From NCBI GenBank assembly GCA_036488815.1, contig DASXGX010000028.1, forward strand, positions 1 to 64,000: a stretch of DNA of 64,000 bases, read 5' to 3'. Below, in pieces: positions 51,765 through 60,885 of the stretch (position 1 is the first letter of the stretch; the number at the start of each line of letters is the position of its first letter). This stretch comes from Roseiarcus sp036488815. Lineage in GTDB: Bacteria; Pseudomonadota; Alphaproteobacteria; Rhizobiales; Beijerinckiaceae. The position numbers and the translations under genes were made by a program. The notes under the pieces were generated by a model. It saw only the letters and a list, made by a program, of their open reading frames with translations, ran no database searches and had not been told where the DNA came from.

Positions 51765-52071
51765 GCGAAACTCCCTCCCGTCGAAGGAAGCATACAACCA
51801 CCCCTTTACGGCAAAAAATCGCCCGTCCGATTGATCCGCAACTATTTTCAATTTGACGACTGGCGAACAATTACAATCTATCCAAGACCAGCCAGACGTT
51901 GCGCTATTCGGGCATGCTCACAAATGAGATGCAAGGCGACCGTTAGTAGGATGCGCTGTCGCGTCCCGCGTGACTGCTTTGACGACCCATCCCAATTTGC
52001 TGCCGCACGTGAGTGGGAGTAGATTTCGACGGCTGGGAGACAAATCGAGGCCAAGCAGGGAGGAGCCGGCA
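51765..52071. other. Divergent promoter region between hlyD-like and ppk2 genes
   Basis: The 307-base spacer has no gene. It contains AT-richer DNA with a TTGACG hexamer at 51853-51858 and TACAAT at 51872-51877, only 13 bases apart, so the pair is at best a weak promoter. The bases before 52072 hold AGGGAGGAG, the ppk2 ribosome site. Confidence 0.5.
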
Positions 52072-52878
52072 ATGGACGTCGCGCCCCTTGACGTACAGCT
52101 CAAGCGCAAGCCCTACGAGCGCGAGCTGGCCAAATTGCATGCCGAACTGGTCAAGCTGCAGCTTTGGGTCGTGAAGAACGGCTTGAAGGTCTGCGTCGTC
52201 TTCGAGGGCCGGGACGGCGCGGGTAAGGGCGGGGTCATCAAGGCGATTATGGAACGCGTGAGCCCGCGTGTCTTTCGCGTGGTTGCGCTTCCCGCGCCGA
52301 CCGAGCGCGAGAAATCGCAAATGTACCTGCAACGCTACATGCGCCATCTCCCGGCCGCAGGCGAAATCGTGATCTTCGATCGCAGTTGGTACAATCGCGC
52401 CGGCGTCGAGCGGATAATGGGCTTCTGTTCGATGGATGCGGTGAAACGCTTTCTTGCCATGACGCCCCTGGTCGAGAAGGCGTTCGCCGAATCCGGCATC
52501 ATTCTCGTGAAATACTGGCTGGAAGTGAGCCAGGACGAGCAACAGCGTCGATTGGAGTCGCGAATCAACGACGAACGGAAGACCTGGAAATTGTCGCCGA
52601 TGGACCTGAAGTCGTACCAACATTGGTACGACTACTCGCGCGCCCGCGACGAAATGTTCGCGGCTACGGATTCCTCATGGGCGCCGTGGTTCGTGGTGCG
52701 ATCCGACGACAAGAGGCGCGCGAGGCTGAACGTCATCTCCCACCTCCTGAGCAAAATCCCATACGAAGACCCTCCGCCCGATAAGACGAAACTGCCGAAG
52801 CGGCAGAAGGCCGAGGGCTACAAGGACCCGGACTACCCCTATAAGTACGTGCCCGAAAAAGACTGGGATTCCGAATGA
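52072..52878 (+). CDS. ppk2: Polyphosphate kinase 2
   Basis: A 268-residue PPK2, which transfers phosphate between polyphosphate and nucleotides. The P-loop is CVVFEGRDGAGKGGVIKAIM, and the lid and active-site segments are EIVIFDRSWYNRAGVERIMG and KYWLEVSQDEQQRRLESRIN. The ending DPDYPYKYVPEKDW is common in the family. The ATG at 52072 has AGGGAGGAG upstream. An extended frame to 51970 is rejected. It stands alone on the plus strand in a stress cluster and could regenerate NTPs from polyphosphate when respiration stops. Confidence 0.94.
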   Translation: MDVAPLDVQLKRKPYERELAKLHAELVKLQLWVVKNGLKVCVVFEGRDGAGKGGVIKAIMERVSPRVFRVVALPAPTEREKSQMYLQRYMRHLPAAGEIVIFDRSWYNRAGVERIMGFCSMDAVKRFLAMTPLVEKAFAESGIILVKYWLEVSQDEQQRRLESRINDERKTWKLSPMDLKSYQHWYDYSRARDEMFAATDSSWAPWFVVRSDDKRRARLNVISHLLSKIPYEDPPPDKTKLPKRQKAEGYKDPDYPYKYVPEKDWDSE

Positions 52879-53016
52879 GAGGCCGGCGGTCGCGGCGGGG
52901 CAGCGCAGAACGAACGCCCGTGACGCGCGCGGTAGCGGCGCGTCGCCAGATGTCCTGGCCGGAACGGGGGTGAGAGGGGACTTTCGGGGCAGCTCGGTCG
53001 CCTGGCGCTCGGATAT

Positions 53017-54189
53017 TCAGACGACCAGCTCCAATGTGCGGCGGGCGATGAGCCGCTCCTCGTCGGTTGGGATGGCCCAAATCGAGACAGCCGAGTCATC
53101 CGCGCTGATCCGGTTGTCGCCCCTGGCGTTTCGTTCGGGATCGAGGACGGCGCCTAGCCATCGCGAACCTTCGACGACCTCCGCGCGAGTCCTCGAATCA
53201 TGTTCGCCGATTCCGCCCGAGAAGACCAGCGCGTCGATCCCGCCCAACGCAGAGGCAAGCGATCCCAGTTCCCGCACGACGCGATAGACGAACAGCGCGA
53301 CCGCTTCACGAGCGGCGGGCTCCGCCGAAGCGCGCAACGCCCGCATGTCCGAGGATGTTCCGGAGACGCCAAGCAGGCCCGACTGACGATAGATGAGGTC
53401 TTCGATCGCCGCAGCGTCCATGCCATGTTCGCGGATCATATAAAGGATGACGCCGGGGTCTAACGCCCCGCAACGCGTGCCCATCATGAGCCCGTCGACT
53501 GCGGTGAATCCCATCGTGCTCGCGACGCTCCGACCGTTCTTGATGGCGCACAAACTGGCGCCGTTGCCAAGATGGGCGATCACAACTCTCGCCTCGGCAA
53601 GCTCGGGGCTCAATTCGCGTAGCCGCGCAGCGAGATACTCGTACGACAGTCCATGGAAGCCGTACCGCCGAACGCCTTCGGCGGCGAACCTCCGCGGCAG
53701 GGCGAAAGCCTGCGCCAGCCCTGACTGGGACCGATGGAAAGCCGTGTCGAAACACGCAACCTGGGGCATCTCGGGCAGTGCGTTCATGATGGCGCGCATC
53801 GGGGCGAGATTGTGGGGCTGGTGCAGCGGGGCCAACGGCTCGAGCTTCGACAGTTCGGCCAGCACCTCCTGCGTCACGCGGACGGGCCGATCATAGTGCA
53901 TGCCGCCGTGGACCACGCGGTGTCCAATGCCGACGACGGCGGTCCCGGGGATCAGCGCCCGGACGCGGACGAGGATCTCATGCATGGCCTGCGCATGATC
54001 AAAACCCTGCGCCGGCCAGGTCTCGCTTCCAATGATATTCCCCCGCGCATCGACGATCTTCAGGCGCGGCGCGACGCCGATGCCGTCGATCTGCCCGCGG
54101 AGCGAGATCGGGGCCTCGCTCGTCGCGCCGTAAACGGCGAACTTGACGCTGGACGACCCTGCGTTGATCACGGCGATGCACTTGGTCAC
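53017..54189 (-). CDS. ackA: Acetate kinase
   Basis: AckA makes ATP and acetate from acetyl phosphate. The 390-residue ASKHA-fold protein starts KCIAVINAGSSSVKFAVYG. It contains GIGHRVVHGGMHYDRPVRVT, RRYGFHGLSYEYLAARLREL, VIAHLGNGASLCAIKNGRSV, GFTAVDGLMMGTRCGALDPG and FSGGIGEHDSRTRAEV. The GTG at 54189 is chosen because GGAGGT precedes it. The track's longer frame to 54357 has no ribosome site. It is the last gene of DUF3141-pta-fabI-ackA. Together with xfp it forms the acetate branch of the phosphoketolase shunt. Confidence 0.96.
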   Translation of the reverse strand: MTKCIAVINAGSSSVKFAVYGATSEAPISLRGQIDGIGVAPRLKIVDARGNIIGSETWPAQGFDHAQAMHEILVRVRALIPGTAVVGIGHRVVHGGMHYDRPVRVTQEVLAELSKLEPLAPLHQPHNLAPMRAIMNALPEMPQVACFDTAFHRSQSGLAQAFALPRRFAAEGVRRYGFHGLSYEYLAARLRELSPELAEARVVIAHLGNGASLCAIKNGRSVASTMGFTAVDGLMMGTRCGALDPGVILYMIREHGMDAAAIEDLIYRQSGLLGVSGTSSDMRALRASAEPAAREAVALFVYRVVRELGSLASALGGIDALVFSGGIGEHDSRTRAEVVEGSRWLGAVLDPERNARGDNRISADDSAVSIWAIPTDEERLIARRTLELVV

Positions 54190-54259
54190 GCGCGACCTCC
54201 GGGAGTGAAAACCTCTGCGTTCGTCTGGGCGGGGACACGCCGGCTTCTGACGTCGCCGC

Positions 54260-55042
54260 TCACGCGACGAGATTGACTCCGCCGTCGACGTAAACCGTAC
54301 CGCCGGTAATGCGTCTTGCGAGCGGCGTCGCCAGATACGCGCAGGCGTAGCCGACATCCATGATGTCGACCAGCTCCCCGAGAGGCGCCTTGTGGGCGGC
54401 TTCGTTCAGCATAAGCTCGAAATCCTTCAGGCCCGACGCCGCCCTTGTTTTCAAAGGGCCGGGAGAAATTGCGTGCACACGGATTTTTTTCGGGCCGAGC
54501 TCGTACGCCAGATATCGGCAAGCGGCCTCCAAAGCCGCCTTGACCGGCCCCATGACATTGTAGTTCGCAACCACGCGGTTGGCGCCGAGGTAGCTCATCG
54601 CGAACATCGTTCCGCCGTCGGTCATCAGCGGCGCCGCCAACTTCGCCATTCTCACGAACGAGTGGCAAGAAATATCCATCGCCTTCGCGAAGCCTTCGGC
54701 GGAGCAGTCCAAAAGGCCGCCTTGCAGATCATGCTTCGGGGCGAACGCGATCGAATGGACGAGGATATCCAACCGCCCCCATGTCTTACGGATCAAGTCG
54801 AACATGGCCTCCAACTCGCCGGGAACGGAAACGTCCACCGCACCGGTGATCGAAGCATTGAGTTCCTCCGCCAGCGGCTCGACATGGCGCCTCGCCTTTT
54901 CGTTCAGCCACGTCATCGCGAGCTCGGCGCCGACCTCGCGAAAGGCCTGCGCGCATCCGTAGGCTATGGAATCGCTATTCGCTACGCCGATGACGAGGGC
55001 CTTTTGACCGGCAAGGACCGGTCGAATGTTCTCGGTATTCAT
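54260..55042 (-). CDS. fabI: Enoyl-ACP reductase (FabI)
   Basis: FabI reduces trans-2-enoyl-ACP with NADH in fatty acid synthesis. The 260-residue SDR-like protein shows KALVIGVANSDSIAYGCAQA (FabI-type nucleotide motif), ILVHSIAFAP, and the active-site block FAMSYLGANRVVANYNVMGP followed by VKAALEA with the catalytic Tyr and Lys. It ends ITGGTVYVDGGVNLV. ATG at 55042 is used. The upstream frame to 55117 overlaps pta. It lies between pta and ackA, an unusual place for this enzyme. A second fabI is probably elsewhere, so this may be a specialised copy. Confidence 0.95.
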   Translation of the reverse strand: MNTENIRPVLAGQKALVIGVANSDSIAYGCAQAFREVGAELAMTWLNEKARRHVEPLAEELNASITGAVDVSVPGELEAMFDLIRKTWGRLDILVHSIAFAPKHDLQGGLLDCSAEGFAKAMDISCHSFVRMAKLAAPLMTDGGTMFAMSYLGANRVVANYNVMGPVKAALEAACRYLAYELGPKKIRVHAISPGPLKTRAASGLKDFELMLNEAAHKAPLGELVDIMDVGYACAYLATPLARRITGGTVYVDGGVNLVA

Positions 55043-55053
55043 GGCGTGCGCTT

Positions 55054-56007
55054 TCAAGAAATCGCCGCCGACGCAGACTTGCGCCTGGCAGCCGCGAACA
55101 GGACCGCGACGGCGCAAGACGCGAGGCGACTGAGAAGGGAGTCCGCGCGGCTGGTCAGAATGATCGGAACCCGCGCGCCGAGCACGATTCCCGCCGCATC
55201 GGCCCGCGCCAGAAACGACAGGCTCTTGGCGAGCATATTGCCCGCTTCGAGATCGGGAACGACAAGGACGCTCGCGCGCCCCGCGACGGGCGAATGGATT
55301 TTCTTGATCGCCGCCGCCTCTGGACTGATTGCGTTATCGAGAGCGAGCGGACCGTCGAGTAGGGCGCCGGTGATCTGGCCGCGCTCCGCCATTTTGCATA
55401 GCGCCGCTGCTTCGATCGTTGACGGCACCTTCGCTGTCACCGTCTCCACGGCGCTGAGGATCGCCACGCGCACCTCCGATAAGCCCATCGCGTGGGCCAG
55501 ATCGATCGCGTTCTGAACAATGTCCACTTTGGCGTCCAGATCAGGCCCGATATTGACCGCCGCGTCGGTGATGATCAGCGGATCGGGGTGGCCCGGCACG
55601 TCCATGATGAAGCAGTGGCTGATGCGGCGACTGGTTCGGATTCCGGTGTTTTTTGAAACAACCGCGCCCATCAACTCGTCGGTATGTAAGCTGCCCTTCA
55701 TGAGGGCTTCAGCGCGGCCGGCGGCGACCAGTTCCACTGCCTTGGCCGCCGAGTCCTGGCTGTATTTGGACGCGACCACCTCCATCGCGCCGAGTTCGAC
55801 GCCCGCCTTCGCTGCAGCCGACTGGAGGCGCGCGGTCGGACCGACCAAAATGGGCTCGATAAGGCCGAGCTTGACGGCCTCGAACGTTCCGCGAAGCGAC
55901 ACGTCGTCGCAAGGATGCGCGACCGCGACCTTGATCGTCGCTTCCTTCTGCGCGGCTGCGATCAGGCGATCGTACTTCTCGTGCGAAAGCGTGGCGGCTC
56001 GATCCAT
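55054..56007 (-). CDS. pta: Phosphate acetyl/butyryltransferase
   Basis: The 317-residue PTA_PTB-family enzyme exchanges CoA and phosphate on acetyl (or butyryl) groups. Family segments are VAVAHPCDDVSLRGTFEAVK, LMKGSLHTDELMGAVV, RRISHCFIMDVPGHPDPLII, TDAAVNIGPDLDAKVDIVQN and VLVVPDLEAGNMLAKSLSFL. The short form without a DRTGG domain is usual next to DUF3141 proteins. It starts four bases after the DUF3141 stop and ends 11 bases before fabI, so the genes form one operon. Confidence 0.93.
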   Translation of the reverse strand: MDRAATLSHEKYDRLIAAAQKEATIKVAVAHPCDDVSLRGTFEAVKLGLIEPILVGPTARLQSAAAKAGVELGAMEVVASKYSQDSAAKAVELVAAGRAEALMKGSLHTDELMGAVVSKNTGIRTSRRISHCFIMDVPGHPDPLIITDAAVNIGPDLDAKVDIVQNAIDLAHAMGLSEVRVAILSAVETVTAKVPSTIEAAALCKMAERGQITGALLDGPLALDNAISPEAAAIKKIHSPVAGRASVLVVPDLEAGNMLAKSLSFLARADAAGIVLGARVPIILTSRADSLLSRLASCAVAVLFAAARRKSASAAIS

Positions 56008-56011
56008 CGCT

Positions 56012-58186
56012 TCAACCCCTCCCAACTGCGCGACTGCCGATTGCCGACGTCTCGGCGCCGAGCAGCGCTTCGATGCGCGCCAAGCGCGCCTTGCTCTGCC
56101 CCTCCAGCGAACCCCGCGCAGACAACAGCTGACGAAGCGTTTTCAATGCCGTCGCCGCCTCCGGCCTCTTGGGATTCAGCAGCCTGGGCAGCGCGTTGAT
56201 GGCGCGCTCCTCGTCGAGCAGGACGAGCTGCAGTTGCTCTCTCGCCATGGCTTTGAAACGCGGCAGGCTGATCCGATCGCTCGCCGCGCGGGCGTCGCGC
56301 ATGATCCGGAGCATCCGAAATCCGCGCTCGTCGATGGCGCCTTCCGGCAGGCGAACGTAAATCAGCGCCCGCAATGTCGCCTCCGCCGCGTCGCCGTTCT
56401 CGAACCGCTGCTCCAGATTCGACCGGAGTTCCGCCGCCGCCGTCTCCCGAGCGAGATTACGCTCGATGCGACGCGGGGATCCCTGTTCGCCGAGACCGAC
56501 CATAGCCTGCAGCAAAGGCGATCCATAGCTGCTCAGAAAGAACGCCTCCGTCATGCCGTCATGGATTTCGCCCCAGGTCCGCAACCAGGTCGTGATCCAA
56601 GACGACGCGGCCTGTTCGATTGCTCGGAAAGGATTTTCCTTGCTCATCGGCATGCGGTGCGCGCGAACGGCCTCGGCGAGCGGCTTTATCGGCGCTATCA
56701 TAGGGTTGTGATCGGACAGCGAACCAAACCGCAGCCTGTGGGGATGAAGGGCGCGCATCGCGTCGGCGATGGGTTCGGTCACGATGGAGCGGACGGCGGG
56801 TTGCACGAGCGCGCGATAGAGGCCGAGATTGACGTCGGAAACGCGCGCTGCAGTCGCAAAGCGCGCGTCGTCGGCGGCGTCGTTGCCGCCGAGCGCCCGG
56901 ATGTCGGCCAGGGTGCGACTTTCCAGACGGAAGAGATATTTTCCGCCAGCCAAATCAGGGTTCACGGTATTGCCGTCGACGTCCGAAATGATCGCTTCGT
57001 AAAGGCCGGGCGGTGTGACGTCGATCAAGTCCATGCACGAGACGAACTCGCCATGCTCCTTCGCCGCGACCTTCCCCGAAACAAAGATGCCGAGATGGCC
57101 GATGCTCTCATGCATCGTGTAGATGATCGTCTGGCCATCAGCGACGATCTCATTCACGTCGTCGTAGAGATCGAGGATCCAGTCCAGAGCCTGCTGCGGC
57201 GGCGTGATGTTGTCGCCCCAGGAGCAGAACACGATGATCGGCGATTTGATGTTGCGCAAGTCGATCCGTATGCCGTCGGATGTGCGGATCTGGCCGGTGG
57301 ACAGCTTGTCGCCGACAAACAGATTGTCGGCGATCCATTGCATCTCTGCGGCGTTCAGCAGCACTGGGCTGCCCCACCAGGTTTCGAACTCGAGGAAGCG
57401 GTCCACCTCGGTATCGACTTTGGAATAGACGTTGTAGGGCTTGGTCCAATAGGTGTTCGCCGGATTGAGCGACTCGAAGTTCGCAACCAAATGCGCGCCA
57501 TCGAATACGCCATGGCCAAGATCGCCCGCCAGCGCCGTCATCCACGTCCCGCCGAGGACGCCGCCCGTATAGCGCATCGGGTTCTTGCCGCGGACCCCCG
57601 CCCAATACGACAACGGCGAGCCGGCGAGCATGATCGGACCCGCGAGGTCGGGGTTGATCGCGGCCATGATCATGGTCTGCCATCCCGCCTGACAATTGGC
57701 GATGATGATTGGCTTTCCCTCGGCATCCAGATGCCGTGCGGCGACTTCGGCGATGAAAATCGCCTCGGCGCGACAGACGTCCTCTATCGTCTGACCGGGC
57801 ATCGGATTGGGTAGGAACCCGATGAAATAGCAAGCGTGACCCGCCTTCAGCGCCTCGCCGATCTCGCTTTCCGACTTCATCCCGCCAATGCCCGGCCCGT
57901 GTCCGGCGCGCGGATCGACGACCACGACGGGCGGCTTGACGGGATCCGTCTTGACCCCAACAGGCGAAAGGATCCGCACGAGCAGATAATTGACCGGACG
58001 CTCCAGAGTCCGGCCGTCGCGGATCAGTTCAGCAGGAAAGCTGAGAACGTGCGGCGCCTCTTGGGAGGAGCGCTCGATGTACTTGTCGCCTCGTTCGCGC
58101 AAGGTGTCGAGAAGCAGGATCGAGCGTTGCCACGCGTCCAGACCGTATTCTTGAAGTGCGCTGAACCCCGGCGCTATTTCGCCCAT
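56012..58186 (-). CDS. DUF3141 protein (PhaC-like alpha/beta hydrolase)
   Basis: The 724-residue protein has an alpha/beta hydrolase core, with VVVVDPRAGHGPGIGGMKSE, and a nucleophile elbow IIIANCQAGWQTMIMAAINP with Cys in a G/N-x-C-x-G box as in PHA synthases. The candidate acid and His parts are FCSWGDNITPPQQALDWILD and MHESIGHLGIFVSGKVAAKE. A C-terminal helical region (about 500-720) follows. This is the DUF3141 architecture, of unknown reaction. It is the first gene of the operon DUF3141-pta-fabI-ackA, 88 bases from a good FNR-type box. A role in acyl-CoA or PHB metabolism at low oxygen is inferred. Confidence 0.92.
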   Translation of the reverse strand: MGEIAPGFSALQEYGLDAWQRSILLLDTLRERGDKYIERSSQEAPHVLSFPAELIRDGRTLERPVNYLLVRILSPVGVKTDPVKPPVVVVDPRAGHGPGIGGMKSESEIGEALKAGHACYFIGFLPNPMPGQTIEDVCRAEAIFIAEVAARHLDAEGKPIIIANCQAGWQTMIMAAINPDLAGPIMLAGSPLSYWAGVRGKNPMRYTGGVLGGTWMTALAGDLGHGVFDGAHLVANFESLNPANTYWTKPYNVYSKVDTEVDRFLEFETWWGSPVLLNAAEMQWIADNLFVGDKLSTGQIRTSDGIRIDLRNIKSPIIVFCSWGDNITPPQQALDWILDLYDDVNEIVADGQTIIYTMHESIGHLGIFVSGKVAAKEHGEFVSCMDLIDVTPPGLYEAIISDVDGNTVNPDLAGGKYLFRLESRTLADIRALGGNDAADDARFATAARVSDVNLGLYRALVQPAVRSIVTEPIADAMRALHPHRLRFGSLSDHNPMIAPIKPLAEAVRAHRMPMSKENPFRAIEQAASSWITTWLRTWGEIHDGMTEAFFLSSYGSPLLQAMVGLGEQGSPRRIERNLARETAAAELRSNLEQRFENGDAAEATLRALIYVRLPEGAIDERGFRMLRIMRDARAASDRISLPRFKAMAREQLQLVLLDEERAINALPRLLNPKRPEAATALKTLRQLLSARGSLEGQSKARLARIEALLGAETSAIGSRAVGRG

Positions 58187-58273
58187 GGCTATCCCCCGTC
58201 CGAGAGAGCCCAGGAAGGTCGCCGATCACGAGCCGACAATAGTATATTATTACACCCGCGGGCGACTCGACAC

Positions 58274-58287
58274 TTGACTTGGATCAA
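58274..58287 (-). promoter_or_regulatory. FNR/FixK-type box upstream of the DUF3141 operon
   Basis: TTGACTTGGATCAA matches TTGA-N6-TCAA perfectly and TTGAT-N4-ATCAA at nine of ten positions. On the minus strand a TAATAT hexamer (58249-58244) stands at a distance that places the box centre about 43 bases before the expected start of transcription. This fits a class II FNR-type activated promoter. It is closer to the DUF3141 operon than to the plus-strand acetyltransferase gene. Confidence 0.75.
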
Positions 58288-58514
58288 GCATGCAAGAGTA
58301 CTTCTCTGTTTAGCTTTCCATTGTCGTGTGTCGCAAAGAAGGCGCCTCTCGCATGAAAGGATGGAGCGGGTCGCGCATCGTCGTTGCGACCCCGTGGCGC
58401 TGCTTTGGCGCGATGCAAGAGTTTCAAGCTGGAACTACGGTTGAATGAGCGCGCCAACGCATCGCGCGATCCGGAAGCGCCAGGAAATCTTTGCTCGAAC
58501 AGGGAGGTCGGACC

Positions 58515-59036
58515 TTGAACGAACTCACTCAGTTTTCGGCTACAGAAACCCTGCGGGATGGACGCCAGGTGGAGATTCGCGCACAGCGGCCCGACGACCG
58601 AGACGGTCTCCAGGCAGCAATCCGCCGGATCAGCTCCCAGTCTCTGTATCGCAGATTTTTTGGCGTGAGACGCGAGTTTTCCGACAAGGAGGCGTCGAGC
58701 TTCCTCGATATCGACTTCGTCAACCAGGTCGCACTCGTTGTCGTCGCCCCGGAAGACAGCGGTCCGAACATTATCGGCGGCGGCCGCTATGTCGTCGTGA
58801 ATCCCGGCCAGGCCGAAGTCGCGTTCGCGGTCGTCGACGAATACCAAGGCCAGGGCCTAGGCGGCGCATTGATGCGGCATCTGACGACGATCGCGCGAGC
58901 GGCCGGATTGAAGGAACTTATCGCCGAGGTTCTGGCGGAAAACGCGCCGATGCTGAAGGTGTTTGAAAAGTGCGGACTGCCGATGCGTATGCAACGCGAG
59001 CACGACGTCGTCCATGTTGTGATGGATCTCGCGTAG
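58515..59036 (+). CDS. GNAT family N-acetyltransferase
   Basis: A 173-residue acetyl-CoA-dependent acyltransferase. The N-terminal half holds EIRAQRPDDRDGLQAAIRRI, then SSQSLYRRFFGVRREF. The CoA-binding part is VAFAVVDEYQGQGLGGALMR with the Q/R-x-x-G-x-G/A motif, then LIAEVLAENAPMLKVFEKCG. The start is TTG at 58515 because GGGAGG lies seven bases upstream. An in-frame TTG at 58491 has none. It is divergent from DUF3141 across the FNR-type box. Similar acetyltransferases occur with acetyl-CoA synthetase and related genes, but the target here is unknown. Confidence 0.9.
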   Translation: MNELTQFSATETLRDGRQVEIRAQRPDDRDGLQAAIRRISSQSLYRRFFGVRREFSDKEASSFLDIDFVNQVALVVVAPEDSGPNIIGGGRYVVVNPGQAEVAFAVVDEYQGQGLGGALMRHLTTIARAAGLKELIAEVLAENAPMLKVFEKCGLPMRMQREHDVVHVVMDLA

Positions 59037-59153
59037 CGCTGCGGTCTTCACCCGTCCAGTGTCGCCGGCGTTTGACAAGAGCCCTCGAAGGTGATCGCCT
59101 TTAGCTTGGCAATATCGTCGTCCTGCGGATCCCAACTGAACTGGAGGGGCGGC

Positions 59154-59423
59154 ATGGTTCGTCGATGGAAAGTTGCTCTGGGCGCGTGCGGAGCGTTCAT
59201 CCTCGCGACGTCAAGCGCCGCGTCCGCGTTCCAAATCAATCCGCGATGTCAGCACTTAGGCGACAACAGTAGAGCCAATCAGATCGCGTGTACTTGCGCC
59301 GTGCAGAATGGCGGAATCGTTAAGCATTGGCACGGGCGGTATGTGTGGTCTCTCCAAGTTCGGGCGGCGGCGGTGCCCCCTGAATTCAGGGAGTGCATCA
59401 AAGCCAATGGCGGTCATTATTAG
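59154..59423 (+). CDS. Small secreted Cys-containing protein
   Basis: An 89-residue product with a signal peptide (VALGACGAFILATSSAASA, cleavage after ASA). The mature part is FQINPRCQHLGDNSRANQIA followed by CTCAVQNGGIVKHW, with Cys residues at about 32, 46, 48 and 81. GGAGGGG lies five bases before the ATG. It has no recognised family and lies in a group of secreted proteins. Confidence 0.72.
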   Translation: MVRRWKVALGACGAFILATSSAASAFQINPRCQHLGDNSRANQIACTCAVQNGGIVKHWHGRYVWSLQVRAAAVPPEFRECIKANGGHY

Positions 59424-59677
59424 AGTCGGGACTCATAGCATGGCCGCCGTCAGGCCGATGACGACGGCGACGGGGAGGTACCCCGAAATGGTTGGCTCTC
59501 TACCACGTTCGGGTTGCTTTGGCAGACCTCGGATCACGCCATGAAATCGCTTGGGACCTATGTTCTACATTGGCATTGGGACCAGGCGTTGGCGTTGTGT
59601 TTAGTTCACGCCGCACGTCTCGATCGGGCAGATTGTTCCCAGCCGGTGGCGAGACGGCTCCAACAGGGAGGTTAGTC

Positions 59678-60316
59678 ATGATTAAGACTGGTCATCTCCG
59701 GAACGCGATACTTGCGCTGGCGCTCACGAGCCTGATCCTGCCCGAGGAGGCGGTCGCCATCGAGATTTTCACGGGGCCAGGACCCGCGATGGGGACGCAC
59801 ATGGACGATGGATTGCTCACACAGGTTCGTCGAGGCGGCGGAATGCGCCACGGCGGGGGTGGGCGCGGCGGCGGCGCGCGCTTTAGCGGCGGCGGCATGC
59901 ACCGCGGCGGCGGCGCACGATTTGGTGGCGGAGGGTATCATGGCGGCGGCGCGCGCTTCGCGGGCGGAGCCCATCGGGGCGGCGGGCGCTATGCCGGTGG
60001 AGCGTATCGAGGCGGTGGCGCGCGCGTCGCCGGCGGCGCGTATCGCGGCGGAGCCTATCGCGGCGGAGCGTATCGCGGTGGAGCGTACCGCGGCGGCGCG
60101 CGCGTCGCTGGCGGCGCGTATCGCGGCGGGGTTTGGGCTGGGCGTCCAGGCTGGTATCGCTGGCCAGCTGGCGGGGCTATCGCCGCCGGCGCCGCGCTCG
60201 GGTGGGTCTCGGCGGCGACTGCCTCTTCCTGGGCCGGCTATCCTCCGCAGGAAGGCTTGTGCTGGTACTACACCGATGCGACCCGGCACCAGGGCTTCTG
60301 GGACGTCTGCCAGTAG
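59678..60316 (+). CDS. Secreted Gly-rich protein with YRGGA repeats
   Basis: The 212-residue product has a signal peptide (LRNAILALALTSLILPEEAV), a Gly/His/Arg-rich repeat region (about 50-150; GGARFxGG, then GAYRGG at least six times) and a C-terminal segment with two Cys (EGLCWYYTDATRHQGFWDVC). GGGAGG lies seven bases before the ATG at 59678. The repeat may give a flexible or metal-binding surface. It resembles the GNM-repeat protein at 4699-5337 only in general style. No function is assigned. Confidence 0.8.
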   Translation: MIKTGHLRNAILALALTSLILPEEAVAIEIFTGPGPAMGTHMDDGLLTQVRRGGGMRHGGGGRGGGARFSGGGMHRGGGARFGGGGYHGGGARFAGGAHRGGGRYAGGAYRGGGARVAGGAYRGGAYRGGAYRGGAYRGGARVAGGAYRGGVWAGRPGWYRWPAGGAIAAGAALGWVSAATASSWAGYPPQEGLCWYYTDATRHQGFWDVCQ

Positions 60317-60415
60317 GGGCGATTCGCCGGCGCTCTGCTTCCCTGCTGCGCTGGCGACTTGCGACAGACCGGATGTTTGCCTCCGCGAACAGTATCCGCG
60401 AGGGCGTTGGGCGGA

Positions 60416-60796
60416 CTATTCGCGCCCCGCTCGCCAGCCCTCGCTCTGATAACGATCCGTCAGTCCAAACTCTCTTTTCAAGGCCGCGAACAATCTCAAC
60501 AGAGTGCTCTCGTCTTCCACGGAATGCGACCGACGTGTGAGTTTAGCATCGGCGGCGCTTTGAAACGCGGCGACAGCCAGCGAATAAAATTCTCCGCTGC
60601 GCAGGAAATGTGCGCTCGCTATCTCGCCCGCGCGCTGTCCCACTTGATCGGCCGGTAGGTCGCCATCGAAATACCGATTGAGGAGTCCAGCCAACAGTCG
60701 CTTCGTGCGGGTCAGACTTCGCCGGTAGGTGAAGTAAATGCCTAGGAAGATCGCTAGGAGAATTGCTCCGCCGAGACCAATTGTCGTGTCGGCCAT
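60416..60796 (-). CDS. Small membrane-anchored hypothetical protein
   Basis: The 126-residue product has an N-terminal transmembrane helix (TIGLGGAILLAIFLGIYFTY) followed by a basic stretch (RRSLTRTKR) and a helical soluble domain (GQRAGEIASAHFLRSGEFYS). A strong ribosome site (GGAGG) precedes the ATG at 60796. It is the third gene of a minus-strand unit behind the repeat protein and the 147-residue protein. Function unknown. Confidence 0.72.
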   Translation of the reverse strand: MADTTIGLGGAILLAIFLGIYFTYRRSLTRTKRLLAGLLNRYFDGDLPADQVGQRAGEIASAHFLRSGEFYSLAVAAFQSAADAKLTRRSHSVEDESTLLRLFAALKREFGLTDRYQSEGWRAGRE

Positions 60797-60885
60797 GAGT
60801 CAACCTCCATTCCCTCCGTCGGAGGGGACCGGAGGCTACGCCTCCGGTCAGTGCATTGTTCATCGTGTTGAGTTTGCGCGAGGGA

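Noticed and set aside
55520..57814. 764-codon antisense frame over pta and DUF3141
   Set aside because: No recognisable domain and it spans two real genes on the other strand.
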